64,000 nucleotides of DNA from Planctomycetota bacterium (GCA_013285505.1 CP053450.1:2402796-2466795), one strand, 5' to 3'. Shown: positions 1 through 9,544, numbered from the stretch's first letter. The notes: generated by a model from the letters alone, not told the origin. A program made the numbers and translations.

Positions 1-1
1 A

Positions 2-430
2 AAGGAGGCCGCCATCATTCTGGGAGGCGCTCTCGTCGGCGTCGTCACCGACGCGATCGGGATGCGCCTCGGGATGTTCAGCTATCGGGCCGGATCCGGC
101 GTCCAGTTCTGGATCGTGTTCTTCGCGCTGTGGGCCAACTTCGGCACGGTCCTCCGGCCGAGCCTGTTCTGGATGTGGAACAGGCCGCTGCTGGCCGCCC
201 TCCTCGGCGCAGCGGGCGGTCCTCTCGCCTACTGGATCGGCTCCCGCATCGGCGCGATCAATCTCGGCGACTCCGTCGCGGCATCGCTCGTCTGGTTCGG
301 CGTGCAATACGCGGTCCTTACCCCCGCGTGGATGTTCGCCGCGAGGCGTGTCATCGGCGAGCGGGCCGGAAGAGATCTTCGATCGTCTCCGAACGAAGCG
401 ACGCCAGCAGAAGGTAGACCAGCGCCGTGA
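2..430 (+). CDS. DUF2878 family membrane protein, 5' truncated
   Basis: The reading frame is open from the window edge, so the true start lies upstream; an internal ATG at 62 is not needed. The visible 142 residues hold several hydrophobic segments, then a short hydrophilic tail, as in the DUF2878 inner-membrane family. DUF2878 has no proven activity. In proteobacteria it is commonly encoded beside DUF1475, DUF1295 and Cfa-like methyltransferase genes, which all follow here. Its last 80 bases overlap the convergent DUF1475 gene tail to tail. Family assignment rests on recalled sequence pattern and neighbours. Confidence 0.7.
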   Translation, partial: KEAAIILGGALVGVVTDAIGMRLGMFSYRAGSGVQFWIVFFALWANFGTVLRPSLFWMWNRPLLAALLGAAGGPLAYWIGSRIGAINLGDSVAASLVWFGVQYAVLTPAWMFAARRVIGERAGRDLRSSPNEATPAEGRPAP

Positions 431-683
431 GATTCCCAGTCAGGCACAACCCGATCCACCACAGCAGCGAGCGGCCGACGCTCCGCTCGCGGTACGCGAT
501 CCAGCCGCCAATCACCAACAGGCCGATGTACAGATCGACAAGCGTGGTCACGCCCCAGCGCGTGTCCGCGGTCTCTCTAAGCCCGCGGCCGAGCGACATC
601 TCCAGCGAAGAGAACACAATCATCGCCACGAGCGCGACGATACCGGCGGCCGACACGACGGAGACAGTTCGTACAGGTGACAT
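351..683 (-). CDS. DUF1475 family small membrane protein
   Basis: A 110-residue protein with three or so membrane segments (about residues 8-26, 48-66 and 72-92). Length and the tract around residues 44-70 resemble DUF1475, a family without known activity that travels with DUF2878 and DUF1295 genes. The start ATG at 683 is divergent from the DUF1295 gene at 753, so the 69-base gap probably holds both promoters. Its 3' end overlaps the DUF2878 gene by 80 bases on the other strand. Opposite orientation inside an otherwise collinear cluster is unusual. Confidence 0.65.
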   Translation of the reverse strand: MSPVRTVSVVSAAGIVALVAMIVFSSLEMSLGRGLRETADTRWGVTTLVDLYIGLLVIGGWIAYRERSVGRSLLWWIGLCLTGNLTALVYLLLASLRSETIEDLFRPARR

Positions 684-752
684 GGTGAAGCTCCAAAGGG
701 ATCAGGGACCGCGAGTCTGCTTTGTAGGTTCTCGAAGAAAGGGTGGTGCCGG

Positions 753-1565
753 ATGCTGAGCCCGGGTGAACAATTCGGCTGGATCGCGGCGGGGGCCGGG
801 CTGGTCATGGCGCTGCTCTGGATCCTGCAACTGCGGACGAAGGACGCCGGGGTCGTGGATGTCGGGTGGGCGGCCTGCCTGGGCACCGCGGCCATCTTCT
901 GCGGCCTGACCGGTGAGGGGGACGTCGCACGACGAGCGATTATCGCCTCCATCGGCGGACTCTGGGGCTATCGCCTCGCCTGGCACCTGCTGACCGACCG
1001 CGTGCTCAGCGGTCCCGAGGACGGCCGCTATCAGATGATGCGGGAGAAGCTGGGGTCACGCATCAACCCCGCGCTCTTTGCCTTCTTCGAGGCGCAGGCG
1101 GTGCTCGTGGTGCTCCTCTCGGTGCCCTTCGTGCTCGCCGCGAGCGATCCGCGGGCCGGGCCGGGTGTGCTGGACTTCCTGGGTGCGGGCGTGTGGGTCA
1201 CCGGGCTGCTCGGCGAGTCGCTCGCGGACGCCCAGCTCAAGAAGTTCAAGCGCGATCCCGACAGCAAGGGCCGGGTCTGCGACGTTGGGCTGTGGAGATA
1301 CTCCCGCCATCCCAACTACTTCTTCGAATGGCTCATGTGGATCGGGTACGCCCTGGTCGCCACGCTCGCGCCGTGGGGATGGGTGGCATGGACCGCGCCG
1401 GGAATGATCCTTTTCTTTGTGCTCAAGGTCACCGGCATCCCGCCGACCGAGGCCCGCGCCCTCAAGTCCCGCGGCGACGCCTACCGCCGTTACCAGCGCA
1501 CGACCAGCGCGTTCTTCCCGTGGTTCCCCAAAGACGACACGACGCAAACCGAGGACCCGTCATGA
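753..1565 (+). CDS. DUF1295 family protein (steroid 5-alpha-reductase-like membrane enzyme)
   Basis: A 270-residue polytopic membrane protein. The C-terminal half carries the family hallmark: a GLWRYSRHPNYFFEW segment near residues 178-192, a hydrophobic stretch, then the GDAYRRYQRTTSAFFPWFP end. This belongs to the steroid 5-alpha-reductase / isoprenylcysteine methyltransferase fold, whose members reduce or methylate lipid substrates in the membrane. Substrate is unknown. The stop overlaps the ATG of the following methyltransferase (ATGA at 1562), indicating translational coupling and a shared lipid-modification role. Confidence 0.85.
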   Translation: MLSPGEQFGWIAAGAGLVMALLWILQLRTKDAGVVDVGWAACLGTAAIFCGLTGEGDVARRAIIASIGGLWGYRLAWHLLTDRVLSGPEDGRYQMMREKLGSRINPALFAFFEAQAVLVVLLSVPFVLAASDPRAGPGVLDFLGAGVWVTGLLGESLADAQLKKFKRDPDSKGRVCDVGLWRYSRHPNYFFEWLMWIGYALVATLAPWGWVAWTAPGMILFFVLKVTGIPPTEARALKSRGDAYRRYQRTTSAFFPWFPKDDTTQTEDPS

Positions 1566-2680
1566 CGACGACCACCATCGAAACTCCGGCCCGGGACGAG
1601 ACCGCCCCGCCGCCCGCCGCCGCGTGGTACGAGGGCGTGCTCGATCGCGGCCTGCTCCCCGACGCTGTGCTCCGCGCAGGTATCCGCCGACGGCTCTGGT
1701 CGCGCATCCGACACGAAGAACGCGGCACGATCGACCAACGCTCCGCCCGCTTCCGCGAGCTCCTCGAGAGCCTCTCCCAGGCCCCGGTCGCGATCCACAC
1801 GCAGGAGGCCAACGAACAGCATTACGAGCTGCCCCCGCCCTTCTTTCAGCTCTGCCTCGGACCACGTTTGAAATACAGCAGCGGCTACTGGCCCGCCGGC
1901 GTGAGTGACCTGACCGCCGCCGAGGAGGCCATGCTCGCGCTCAGCTGCGAGCGGGCCGGCCTGCAGGACGGGATGGACATCCTCGAGCTCGGCTGCGGCT
2001 GGGGCTCGCTGACACTCTGGATGGCCGAGAAGTACCCCGCGGCACGGATCACCGCGGTGTCGAACTCAGCGCTGCAGCGCGAGTTCATCCTCGCCGAGGC
2101 CGAGCGTCGCGGCGTCACCCCGCCGCACGTCGTCACCGCCGATGTCAACCACTTCGCCCCCGATGCACGGTTCGACCGCGTGATGTCGGTCGAGATGTTC
2201 GAGCACATGAAAAACTACCGCACGCTCCTCGGTCGCATCGCCTCGTGGCTCCGCGATGATGGACGGCTTTTTGTCCACATCTTCTCCCACACACGCGTCG
2301 CCTACGCCTTCGAGACCGACGACTGGATCGGTCGATACTTCTTCACCGGTGGGACCATGCCCTCCGACGATCTCCTCCTGCACTTCGCCGACGATCTCGT
2401 CGTACGCGACCACTGGCGCGTCGACGGCACGCACTACGCCAAAACCGCCCGCGCCTGGCTCAACAACCTCGACGCCCGACGCGACCCGGCGATGGCGGTG
2501 CTGCAGGAGAACTACGGCACCGCCGATGCGAAGAAGTGGTTCCACCGCTGGAGGGTGTTCTTCATCGCCTGCGAGGAACTCTGGGGACTGGGCCGCGGAA
2601 CTGAGTGGATCGTGTCGCACTACACATTTGCACCGCGCCGAGCGGCGGGGAACGCAGCGCCGGCATCAGCCGGCGGCTGA
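1562..2680 (+). CDS. Cfa-like SAM-dependent methyltransferase (cyclopropane fatty acid synthase family)
   Basis: A 372-residue protein of the cyclopropane-fatty-acyl-phospholipid synthase family. It has the SAM-binding glycine motif (DILELGCGWGSLTLWMAEKY, near residues 139-158) and the downstream VEMFEHMKNY segment typical of Cfa proteins. Family members transfer a methylene or methyl group from SAM to the double bond of a membrane phospholipid acyl chain. The start overlaps the DUF1295 stop by four bases. The pairing with DUF1295 and DUF2878 suggests methylated or furan-type acyl chain synthesis rather than plain cyclopropanation; that is inference. The 3' end overlaps the convergent oxidoreductase gene by 15 bases. 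Confidence 0.88.
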   Translation: MTTTTIETPARDETAPPPAAAWYEGVLDRGLLPDAVLRAGIRRRLWSRIRHEERGTIDQRSARFRELLESLSQAPVAIHTQEANEQHYELPPPFFQLCLGPRLKYSSGYWPAGVSDLTAAEEAMLALSCERAGLQDGMDILELGCGWGSLTLWMAEKYPAARITAVSNSALQREFILAEAERRGVTPPHVVTADVNHFAPDARFDRVMSVEMFEHMKNYRTLLGRIASWLRDDGRLFVHIFSHTRVAYAFETDDWIGRYFFTGGTMPSDDLLLHFADDLVVRDHWRVDGTHYAKTARAWLNNLDARRDPAMAVLQENYGTADAKKWFHRWRVFFIACEELWGLGRGTEWIVSHYTFAPRRAAGNAAPASAGG

Positions 2681-3760
2681 AGCCAGCACCGACTCCGCCG
2701 CAGCCATCCCGCTCGTCCACGCCTCCTCGACCCGAGACCCCAGGCACCAGTCGCCGCACACCGAGAGCGACATCGCGGGCTCATGCAGGCACGGACTCCC
2801 CACCGGGGCAACCGTCCGGGCGTACCGCCAGCGGTGCGCGCGCAGATGCACCGGCGTCGCCGCCACGCCCCCGAACCGCTCCACGAGCCCCACAAGCTCA
2901 CGCATCATCAACCCGCAGACCTCGTCGGGCGGCAACTCGATTGTCGCCTCCGACCAGTCGGGACACGCGTGCAACACCCACCGCTCCGGCGGCTCGGCCG
3001 CCCGCCCCGGCTTGGCGCTGTCCCGCGCGATCCACGAGATCCCAGAACCGGACCGCACCCTCAGCCCCTCAAAGGCCAGCCCCAGCGAACCATCGAAAGC
3101 CGCCATCACAGACCAGCACGGGGCGAACTTTGCGCAACTCGCTCTCGCGGCGAACGCGGGGGCCACCGTGCCGAGCAGCTCCGCAGCCTGCGGTGCCGGC
3201 ACCGCGACCACCGCGTGATCAAACGGCCCAAACTCCTCGCCGCTCACGGTCTGCACCGTCCATCCCCGGCGCGCGCGCGCCAGGCCGCACGCCTCGGCGC
3301 CGAACCGAACATCCAGCCCTTCCAGTTGGTGCGCGACAATCCGGCTCATGCCGGGGATCCCCACCCACAGATTGCGGTGGGGCAACATGCGGAGCCCCTC
3401 GCTGTCAACCTCGCCGAACTGTCCCACCCAACGCTGCGCCACACCCGCCTGCGCCCAGCCGCCCACAGCATCCACGAACGGCAGCGATCGGGCGGTGAAA
3501 TACTGGGCCCCGTGGTCAAACGCCCCCGACTCTGACCGGCGGGTCGAGACCCGACCCCCGGGACCGCGGCCCTTATCGAGCACCGTGACCGAAAGCCCTC
3601 GCGACCGCAGCGCGCGCCCAGCGCTGGAGCCCGCGACGCCTCCACCGACGACGACAGCGCTGCCTGACACGCGGGGTGGCGAGGGAGGGGTTTCCAGACG
3701 CGGCTCACAAATCGGGATGCGGGGGGTTGTCCACCAAGGACCGAAGGGGCGGCCCCTCAA
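2666..3760 (-). CDS. FAD-dependent oxidoreductase (renalase / COG3380-like)
   Basis: The dinucleotide-binding motif VVVGGGVAGSSAGRAL is followed by a second glycine motif (GRGPGGRVSTRR) and the FDHGAQYFTAR segment typical of COG3380 / renalase-like flavoproteins. The C-terminal SVCGDWCLGSRVEEAW closes the FAD site. COG3380 genes often sit near photolyases and light-stress genes. The longest frame starts at TTG 3760, overlapping the protease stop as TTGA, but has about 30 extra N-terminal residues; a GTG at 3670, directly before the Rossmann strand, is an equally good start. Neither start has a clearly spaced ribosome-binding site. Confidence 0.8.
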   Translation of the reverse strand: MRGRPFGPWWTTPRIPICEPRLETPPSPPRVSGSAVVVGGGVAGSSAGRALRSRGLSVTVLDKGRGPGGRVSTRRSESGAFDHGAQYFTARSLPFVDAVGGWAQAGVAQRWVGQFGEVDSEGLRMLPHRNLWVGIPGMSRIVAHQLEGLDVRFGAEACGLARARRGWTVQTVSGEEFGPFDHAVVAVPAPQAAELLGTVAPAFAARASCAKFAPCWSVMAAFDGSLGLAFEGLRVRSGSGISWIARDSAKPGRAAEPPERWVLHACPDWSEATIELPPDEVCGLMMRELVGLVERFGGVAATPVHLRAHRWRYARTVAPVGSPCLHEPAMSLSVCGDWCLGSRVEEAWTSGMAAAESVLASAAG

Positions 3761-4869
3761 TCCTCACGAGACCTGCGTATTCGCTGCCCCGGACGCGGGG
3801 TTGCATGAAGCAGCAGGAACTCGTTGACATTGCCGACCGAGAGCATGCCCACGAGATCACCGGCATGGGTTACCGGCAGCACAGGCGGATTGAGGCGCAG
3901 GACCTCGATCGCGTCGAGCATCGGCGTGTCCGGGGGAAGTGTCGGCAGGTTGGTCTGCATAACCGAGGAGACCGGCGTCCCGGCATCGAGCGACGACAAC
4001 GCCCCGGCGAGATCGTCGTGGCGCAGAAGGCCCTCGAAGCGACCGGAGTAGGCGTCAACCACCGGAAGATCCCGCTGCGACGAGGCGATCACCGCGTCGG
4101 CGGCCTCGGCGAGACTGGCTTCGGACGGGATTGTCCGGAACGACGTTTGCATGACGTCCCCGACCAGCGTGCCCTGCATGGCGGCCCGCTGCGTCGCCGC
4201 CGCGGCCTCGGCTCCGCCCCCCATGTAGACGAACACCGCGATGATCATCAGTACCGGGTTGCCCGCCATCACGCCCCACACCAGCAAGCCCACCGCCATC
4301 ACCCGCCCGACCATCGCTGCCACCCGGGTGGCCCGGGCGTACTCGAGACGGAACGCCAGCAACGCCCGCAGCACGCGCCCGCCGTCCATTGGAAACGCCG
4401 GGAGCATGTTGAATACCACCAGGGCGATATTGACCAGCGCCAGCATGCCAAAGAAGCCCGTGGACTGCGTGAAAGGGTTCTGCGGGGTCTTCACGTCGCC
4501 GACGAGCAGGACCCCCGCGAGCAACACCGCCGCGATGACGACATTGACCGCGGGCCCCGCGACGGCGACGAGCAACTCCTGCCCCGGCTTGGTCGGCATG
4601 CGCTCCAGCGCCGCAACGCCGCCGATCGGCAGGATCGTGATGTGCCGCGTCTTGACCCCGAAGGCCCGGGCCGTCAGCGCGTGCCCGAACTCGTGAAGCA
4701 CCACGCAGGTGAACACGCCCCCGATGAACGCCAGCGCGACCAGCGTCCCGGCGAGGCTCGCCTGCTGTCTGGTCGAGAGAAAGACCACGTAGACGACCAG
4801 CAGGAGAAACGTCCAGTGGATGGCGACATCGATGCCAAAGAGCCGGGCGATACGGAGGGAGCCTTTCAC
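3757..4869 (-). CDS. Site-2 protease family (M50) with two CBS domains
   Basis: A 370-residue intramembrane metalloprotease. Zinc ligands are visible: HEFGH at residues 59-63 in one membrane helix and the NMLPAFPMDGG motif with Asp162 in another. After about residue 220 come two CBS modules, which typically bind adenine nucleotides and tune activity. Such proteases cut membrane-anchored regulators such as anti-sigma factors. Target unknown. It is upstream in a two-gene minus-strand unit with the FAD oxidoreductase, the stop overlapping that gene's longest frame by four bases. Confidence 0.92.
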   Translation of the reverse strand: MKGSLRIARLFGIDVAIHWTFLLLVVYVVFLSTRQQASLAGTLVALAFIGGVFTCVVLHEFGHALTARAFGVKTRHITILPIGGVAALERMPTKPGQELLVAVAGPAVNVVIAAVLLAGVLLVGDVKTPQNPFTQSTGFFGMLALVNIALVVFNMLPAFPMDGGRVLRALLAFRLEYARATRVAAMVGRVMAVGLLVWGVMAGNPVLMIIAVFVYMGGGAEAAAATQRAAMQGTLVGDVMQTSFRTIPSEASLAEAADAVIASSQRDLPVVDAYSGRFEGLLRHDDLAGALSSLDAGTPVSSVMQTNLPTLPPDTPMLDAIEVLRLNPPVLPVTHAGDLVGMLSVGNVNEFLLLHATPRPGQRIRRSRED

Positions 4870-4957
4870 GTCTCATGGTACGGGAGCCGATCGGCCGGCG
4901 CGCCGGGAGCTTTCGAGGCCCGCCGTCGCGCGCCGAGGCGTGGTACGCTCTGGGGCC

Positions 4958-6273
4958 ATGGCCACGCCGTCATCAAACACCACGCCCGGGAAGACCGAGC
5001 CCAAAACCGTCCCGGCGATGCGCGCCCCGGCGGTCGATCGCGACAACCCGCTCACGCGGAGTTTCGCGGGGATGCTCGGGATCGGGTTCCTCGTGCTGAT
5101 GATCGCGGCGTGCGTCCTGACGCTGCCGTGGACGCTTGGGGCCGCCGGCGGACAGGAAGGGGCCTCCGTCCCACGCTACAACGCGGGCAACCCGGAGGAG
5201 GGACGCCTCCCCCGTTCTGGTGGCCCGCCGACGCACTGCAGAAGGAACGGCTCGACGCGATCGAACAGGCGACCGGCCGGACCCCGAGATACTGGCTCGG
5301 CACCGATGTGCTGGGCCGCTCCCTCCTGACCCGCATCCTCACCGGCGGCGGGATCTCGCTGGGCATCGGGATCGCCGCCGCGTTCATTTCGGTGTTCATC
5401 GGCACGCTCTACGGCGGCCTGGCCGGGTACGTCGGAGGCAAGACCGACGCCGTGCTGATGCGGATCGTTGATGTCCTCTACGGGCTCCCCTACATCCTGC
5501 TCGTCGTCCTGCTGGCCGTCGCAAGCGAGGCCATCGTCGCGGGCTGGATCAGTCAGGAAGGCGCCCGCGACGCTTGGGTCCAATCGACGCTGAAACAGTC
5601 CAATATGCCCTCCGATCAGGTGTGGTTGGAAGAGCCGGCCTCCGATCATCCCGAGTTTGTGAATCTGATACTGGCTCGGGTTGAACGAGCCGTGAACGCC
5701 CCAGATGCGCAGAAGATTGCATTGGCGGAAGTCCAAGACGAGGCCGCGATCCGATCGGCCGGCGAGGTTCTGACAACAGCAGCGTCGATCGCCCGGCCAC
5801 CAAAGAACGTCCGCGAATCATCGCGACTTCTGCTCGATGTCGGAACGCTGCTGCTCGCGATCGGTGGCGTGAGCTGGCTGACCATGGCCCGCGTCATCCG
5901 GGGCCAGGTCCTCAGCCTCAAGGAACAGCCCTTCGTCGAGGCCGCTCAGGCGACCGGCGCGACACCCTTCCGGATCTTCACGAAACACCTGCTCCCCAAC
6001 CTCCTCGGCCCGATCATCGTCTACGCGACCCTGACCGTGCCCCAGGCGATCCTCCAGGAGTCGTTTCTGAGCTTCCTGGGCATCGGCGTGAAGCCGCCGC
6101 TGCCCAGCTGGGGCAATCTCGCGGCCGACGGGCTCTCGGAACTCAACACCTACCGGAGTCACTGGTGGCTCCTGCTCTTCCCGTGCCTCCTGCTGGGGGT
6201 CACGCTCCTCGCGCTCAATTTCGTCGGCGAGGGGCTCCGCGAAGCGTTCGACCCCAAGCGTGCGCGGCGATAG
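4958..6273 (+). CDS. Oligopeptide-type ABC transporter permease (DppC/OppC family), frameshifted
   Basis: Start ATG 4958 opens a frame with an N-terminal membrane helix, which then loses frame at a C run (5209-5213). Adding one C restores the LPPFWWPADALQKERL segment and joins it to the WLGTDVLGRSLLTRI and EAAQATGATPFRI (EAA loop) segments of DppC-type permeases, ending at 6273. The restored protein is about 438 residues against roughly 300 for the family; the excess is mainly a charged insert of about 95 residues (5545-5840) between membrane helices. The ATPase gene follows, but no DppB permease or binding protein is in view. Confidence 0.85.
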
Positions 6274-6332
6274 TGTCTGCGGCCGGAAGTGCCGGATGTT
6301 CTTGGCACCTATGATGTTCGGAGGATTATTGG

Positions 6333-7475
6333 ATGACCGCAACCACTGCCAGCGCCGAGACATCACCTGCCGCGGGGACACCGACCGCCACGCCCATCGT
6401 CCGCGTCGATCGGCTCGCCGTCTCGTTCGACAACGGGAGCGGCCCGCGCGTGCAGGCGGTCGACGGCGTCCGCATGACCATCTACCCGCGACAGACGCTC
6501 GCGGTGGTCGGCGAGTCCGGCTGCGGCAAGAGCGTGACCGCCATGAGCATGCTCCAGCTCATCCCCCGCCCGCCGGGCCGGTTCGACCGCGGTGAGATCG
6601 TCTTCCAGACCGAGCACGGGCCCGTCGATCTGCTGACGCTGAACGCCAAGCAGATCCGCGAGGTCCGCGGCAACGACATCGCCATGATCTTCCAGGAGCC
6701 CATGACCAGCCTCAACCCGGTCTACACCGTGGGCGACCAGATCATGGAGGCCATCCTTCTTCACCAGGACGTCAGCAAGACCAAGGCCCGCGAGATCGCG
6801 CTCAAGTCCATGAGCGATGTCGGCATCCCCGACCCCGAGTCACGCATCAAGGCCTACCCCCACCAGTTCTCCGGCGGCATGCGGCAGCGCGTCATGATCG
6901 CCATGGCGCTGGCCTGCCAGCCGCGTCTCCTGCTCGCCGACGAACCCACCACGGCGCTCGACGTGACCATCCAGGCCCAGATCCTCGAGCTTATGACCGA
7001 GCTCAAGCAGACCCGAGGCATGGCGGTCATGCTCATCACCCACGACCTCGGCGTCGTCGCCGAAAACTCTGACGTCGTCTGTGTGATGTACGCCGGACGC
7101 GTCGTGGAGTATGCCAAGGTCTTCGACCTCTACGACAACCCGATGCATCCCTACACCCGTGGCCTCCTCGCCAGCATCCCGAAGATGCACGAACGCCTCG
7201 ATCGCCTCGTGACGATCCGGGAGATCGTCGAGAACGAGGACGAGTTCCGCAAGCTCCCCGGCGCGTCGGACGGTGTCCGCCCGTGGTGGCCCTGGCACAC
7301 ACCGCCGAACGACCTCGAGGCCAAGGACGAGCCCGCGGGCGACTACTACCTCCAGGAAGTCGCGCCCGAGCACTGGGTCGGTGTGTGGCGCACCCACGCT
7401 GTACGCGACCACGAGAGCCGTCCGCCGGACATCGATTACCGGGTCCCGGCCAAGCAGTCGCCGAGCGCGAGCTGA
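6333..7475 (+). CDS. Oligopeptide-type ABC transporter ATP-binding protein (DppD/OppD family)
   Basis: A 380-residue ATPase with Walker [10 protein letters not shown]-loop [16 protein letters not shown], signature SGGMRQR, Walker B LLLADEP and H-loop LITHDLG. The [15 protein letters not shown] segment is the OppD/DppD family mark. The C-terminal tail after about residue 300 is longer than usual and contains none of the cysteines of the iron-sulfur OppD tails. A GGAGG-type ribosome-binding site sits at 6320. It pairs with the permease just upstream. A second ATPase (OppF) is absent nearby, so the full transporter must be completed elsewhere. Confidence 0.93.
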   Translation: MTATTASAETSPAAGTPTATPIVRVDRLAVSFDNGSGPRVQAVDGVRMTIYPRQTLAVVGESGCGKSVTAMSMLQLIPRPPGRFDRGEIVFQTEHGPVDLLTLNAKQIREVRGNDIAMIFQEPMTSLNPVYTVGDQIMEAILLHQDVSKTKAREIALKSMSDVGIPDPESRIKAYPHQFSGGMRQRVMIAMALACQPRLLLADEPTTALDVTIQAQILELMTELKQTRGMAVMLITHDLGVVAENSDVVCVMYAGRVVEYAKVFDLYDNPMHPYTRGLLASIPKMHERLDRLVTIREIVENEDEFRKLPGASDGVRPWWPWHTPPNDLEAKDEPAGDYYLQEVAPEHWVGVWRTHAVRDHESRPPDIDYRVPAKQSPSAS

Positions 7476-7517
7476 TGCGTCCAGAACGCTTCATCCGGTC
7501 CGGGTGAGGGAGGTCAC

Positions 7518-8636
7518 ATGCGGGTTGTCCTCCTTGCCGATCGCCGATTCGCGAGCCGCGAGCGCTCGATGCTCGCCCGTCTGCAGGTGGGCCTGGCCGA
7601 CGAGGGCATCCGCGTCGTGCTGGCGCTGCCCCGCGGCTTCGTGCAGGACACCAACGGCCTCTTCCAGGAAACCGTGGAGTTCGAGGAAACCGGTCTGCCG
7701 ATGTCGTTGCGGTGGCGTGCCGGCGAGGTCGCCGCCAAGCTCCGCGCGAGCGAGCGTGCCGGCGACGATCCCGCCCGGATCGTGCACGTCTTCGGCGGGT
7801 CGCTCTGGCCGTTCGGGCTGGCGCTGGCCGAGAAGCTCCAAGGGGCCATGATCGTCGAGGTGTGGCGTGCGGGGCTCATCCACAAGGCCCAGCGGCTGAT
7901 GGCCCGGTCGCGCAACCGCGCCGGCGCGGTCGTGCTCTGCCCCGACGCGGCGCTCGTCTCGCGCTGCGAACGCGACCTGCCGGGCGTCGCGGTCCGAAAG
8001 TCGCCGTGGGGGGTCTACGTAGATGCGCCGCCGCGGCAGGTGCTCAAGCCCGGCACCGCCTGGTCGCTGATGATCGCCGGCGCCGGTTTCGACAAACCAG
8101 CGTTCACCGCGTGCTTCGAGGCGATCGCCGATGTCGCCCGCGACCGACCCGACATGCTGGTCTTCTGCGACGCCGTGGCCGCACGCCGGGCCGATCTCTG
8201 GAAGCTCGCCGAGAAACTCGGCGTGCGCCAACAGGTCTCGCTCGTCGACGAGATGGACGCCAACCGGGATCTCGTGCTTCGCGGCGACGTCCTCGTCCTG
8301 CCCGAGGCCAGAGGCGAACAGCGGACCCTGGTGCTCGAGGCGATGGGCATGGGCATGCCCGTGGTCGCCGCCCGCGACGAGGCCAACGCGTCCCTCATCG
8401 ACGGCCGCACAGCCCTGCTGGTCGCCCCCGGCGATCGGCAGGGGTGGTCCCGCCAGATCCGCCGGCTTCTTGCGCCCTCCGGCAGCGAACAACTCGTCGC
8501 CGACCTGGCCGAGTCGGCCCGTGAATACGTCGCGACCGAGCACCGCTCCTCGCGGCACGTGGGCGGCGTGATCGAGGCCTACGAGGCTGCGGTCGGCAAG
8601 CCCTCCCTGCCCTTCCCCGGCGCGGACGCGACCTGA
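7518..8636 (+). CDS. Glycosyltransferase, GT4-like
   Basis: A 372-residue protein with the two-Rossmann (GT-B) layout: an N-terminal acceptor domain beginning VVLLADRRF, and a C-terminal nucleotide-sugar domain where DVLVLPEARGEQRTLVLEAM (residues about 256-275) is the conserved GT4 donor-binding segment with the E-x7-E arrangement. It is followed by MGMPVVAARDEAN, also typical. Likely transfers a hexose to a cell-envelope lipid or glycan; donor and acceptor are unknown. The start follows a strong GAGGGAGG ribosome-binding site. It stands alone between the ABC genes and a secreted hypothetical. Confidence 0.82.
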   Translation: MRVVLLADRRFASRERSMLARLQVGLADEGIRVVLALPRGFVQDTNGLFQETVEFEETGLPMSLRWRAGEVAAKLRASERAGDDPARIVHVFGGSLWPFGLALAEKLQGAMIVEVWRAGLIHKAQRLMARSRNRAGAVVLCPDAALVSRCERDLPGVAVRKSPWGVYVDAPPRQVLKPGTAWSLMIAGAGFDKPAFTACFEAIADVARDRPDMLVFCDAVAARRADLWKLAEKLGVRQQVSLVDEMDANRDLVLRGDVLVLPEARGEQRTLVLEAMGMGMPVVAARDEANASLIDGRTALLVAPGDRQGWSRQIRRLLAPSGSEQLVADLAESAREYVATEHRSSRHVGGVIEAYEAAVGKPSLPFPGADAT

Positions 8637-8815
8637 CCCGCGTCCGATAGGCTCGGCGGGCACCGATCTCGGACCAACTTCCAGGCCAGACAACCGGAAA
8701 GCCCGGCAAATCCACTTGCTATGCGCGCAGAATCGCGCATGCTGGATCAAGTCGGGGTGGGTTGCCAGTGACCGGCGCGGAGGGAGTTCGCGCCCAGACA
8801 TCAGGAGATCGGACA

Positions 8816-9544
8816 ATGAACACGCTCTTCGCTGCCGCGGCCATCGCCGCGAGTCTTGCCGGGCCGCACGACGCGCCCACCGCCCACCGGGGCTGCTGCA
8901 CGCCCGGCTTCGCGCCGGCGATCCACAACGGTTTGCTCGTGACGCGGCCGCCGGAGGACCAGACGCGTGTGTACACGCCGGGTGCCTCTTCGGTGCGAGC
9001 CCGCCTCTGGGTGGGTGACGACGTCAAAGACATCGCCAGCCGCCGCAAGTGGCGCGAGAACCCCGGCAGGCTCGCCTACGGCGCCGCCGACGCCGGGCAC
9101 GACCGCGTGCACGTCCGCGTGAACAACCAGAAGGTCTCGATCAGCGCGTGGCAGCAGGTCGAGGGCGAGGGTTGGGCCAACCTCGAACGCGGGCGTCAGC
9201 AGTGGCTCAAGGAACGCGGATACACCGGCGGTGTGCGCACATTCGTGCACCCGCAGCGGCTCCGCGACATGCAGGCCGGTGGCGCGGCGCACGTCGAGGC
9301 GGAACGGAAGGGCACGCCCGAGCCGAGCGCGACGATTCAACTCCGCAAGCCCCGGGAGACCGGCGGCAAGCTCAAGCAGGTAGACGCGGGCGTGGCCGGT
9401 GGGGTCCGGATTCTGTCGGGCGAGCAGCCGGTTCGGGTGTCCTACCCGATGACGGTGCAGGCCACCACGGTCGAACGCTCGGTCGCCAAGGGTTGGACCG
9501 ACGCCGAGGATTCGTCCACCCGGACGGCCGACGCGCAGAAGTAG
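8816..9544 (+). CDS. Secreted hypothetical protein
   Basis: The ATG at 8816 follows an AGGAG at 8803 with good spacing; an upstream TTG at 8762 would add 18 unlikely residues. The 242-residue product starts with a signal peptide (MNTLFAAAAIAASLAGP) and then a Cys-Cys pair (RGCCTPGF). No known domain is recognised. The remainder is soluble, basic and proline-poor, with a conserved-looking KWRENPGRLAY segment and an Arg-rich middle. Probably periplasmic. In the leader, 8721-8740 holds a seven-base inverted repeat with a six-base loop that could be an operator. Confidence 0.7.
   Translation: MNTLFAAAAIAASLAGPHDAPTAHRGCCTPGFAPAIHNGLLVTRPPEDQTRVYTPGASSVRARLWVGDDVKDIASRRKWRENPGRLAYGAADAGHDRVHVRVNNQKVSISAWQQVEGEGWANLERGRQQWLKERGYTGGVRTFVHPQRLRDMQAGGAAHVEAERKGTPEPSATIQLRKPRETGGKLKQVDAGVAGGVRILSGEQPVRVSYPMTVQATTVERSVAKGWTDAEDSSTRTADAQK

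Noticed and set aside
1193..1561. Upstream extension of the methyltransferase frame over the DUF1295 gene
   Set aside because: The extension is the shadow of DUF1295; the ATGA overlap at 1562 is the natural start.
4958..6273. Programmed ribosomal frameshifting in the permease and other genes
   Set aside because: Sites vary in type and direction, lack shared slippery sequences or stimulatory structures, and affect unrelated genes; error is simpler.
8721..8740. Seven-base inverted repeat considered as a terminator
   Set aside because: Stem is short and there is no T run; kept only as a possible operator in the neighbouring gene entry.
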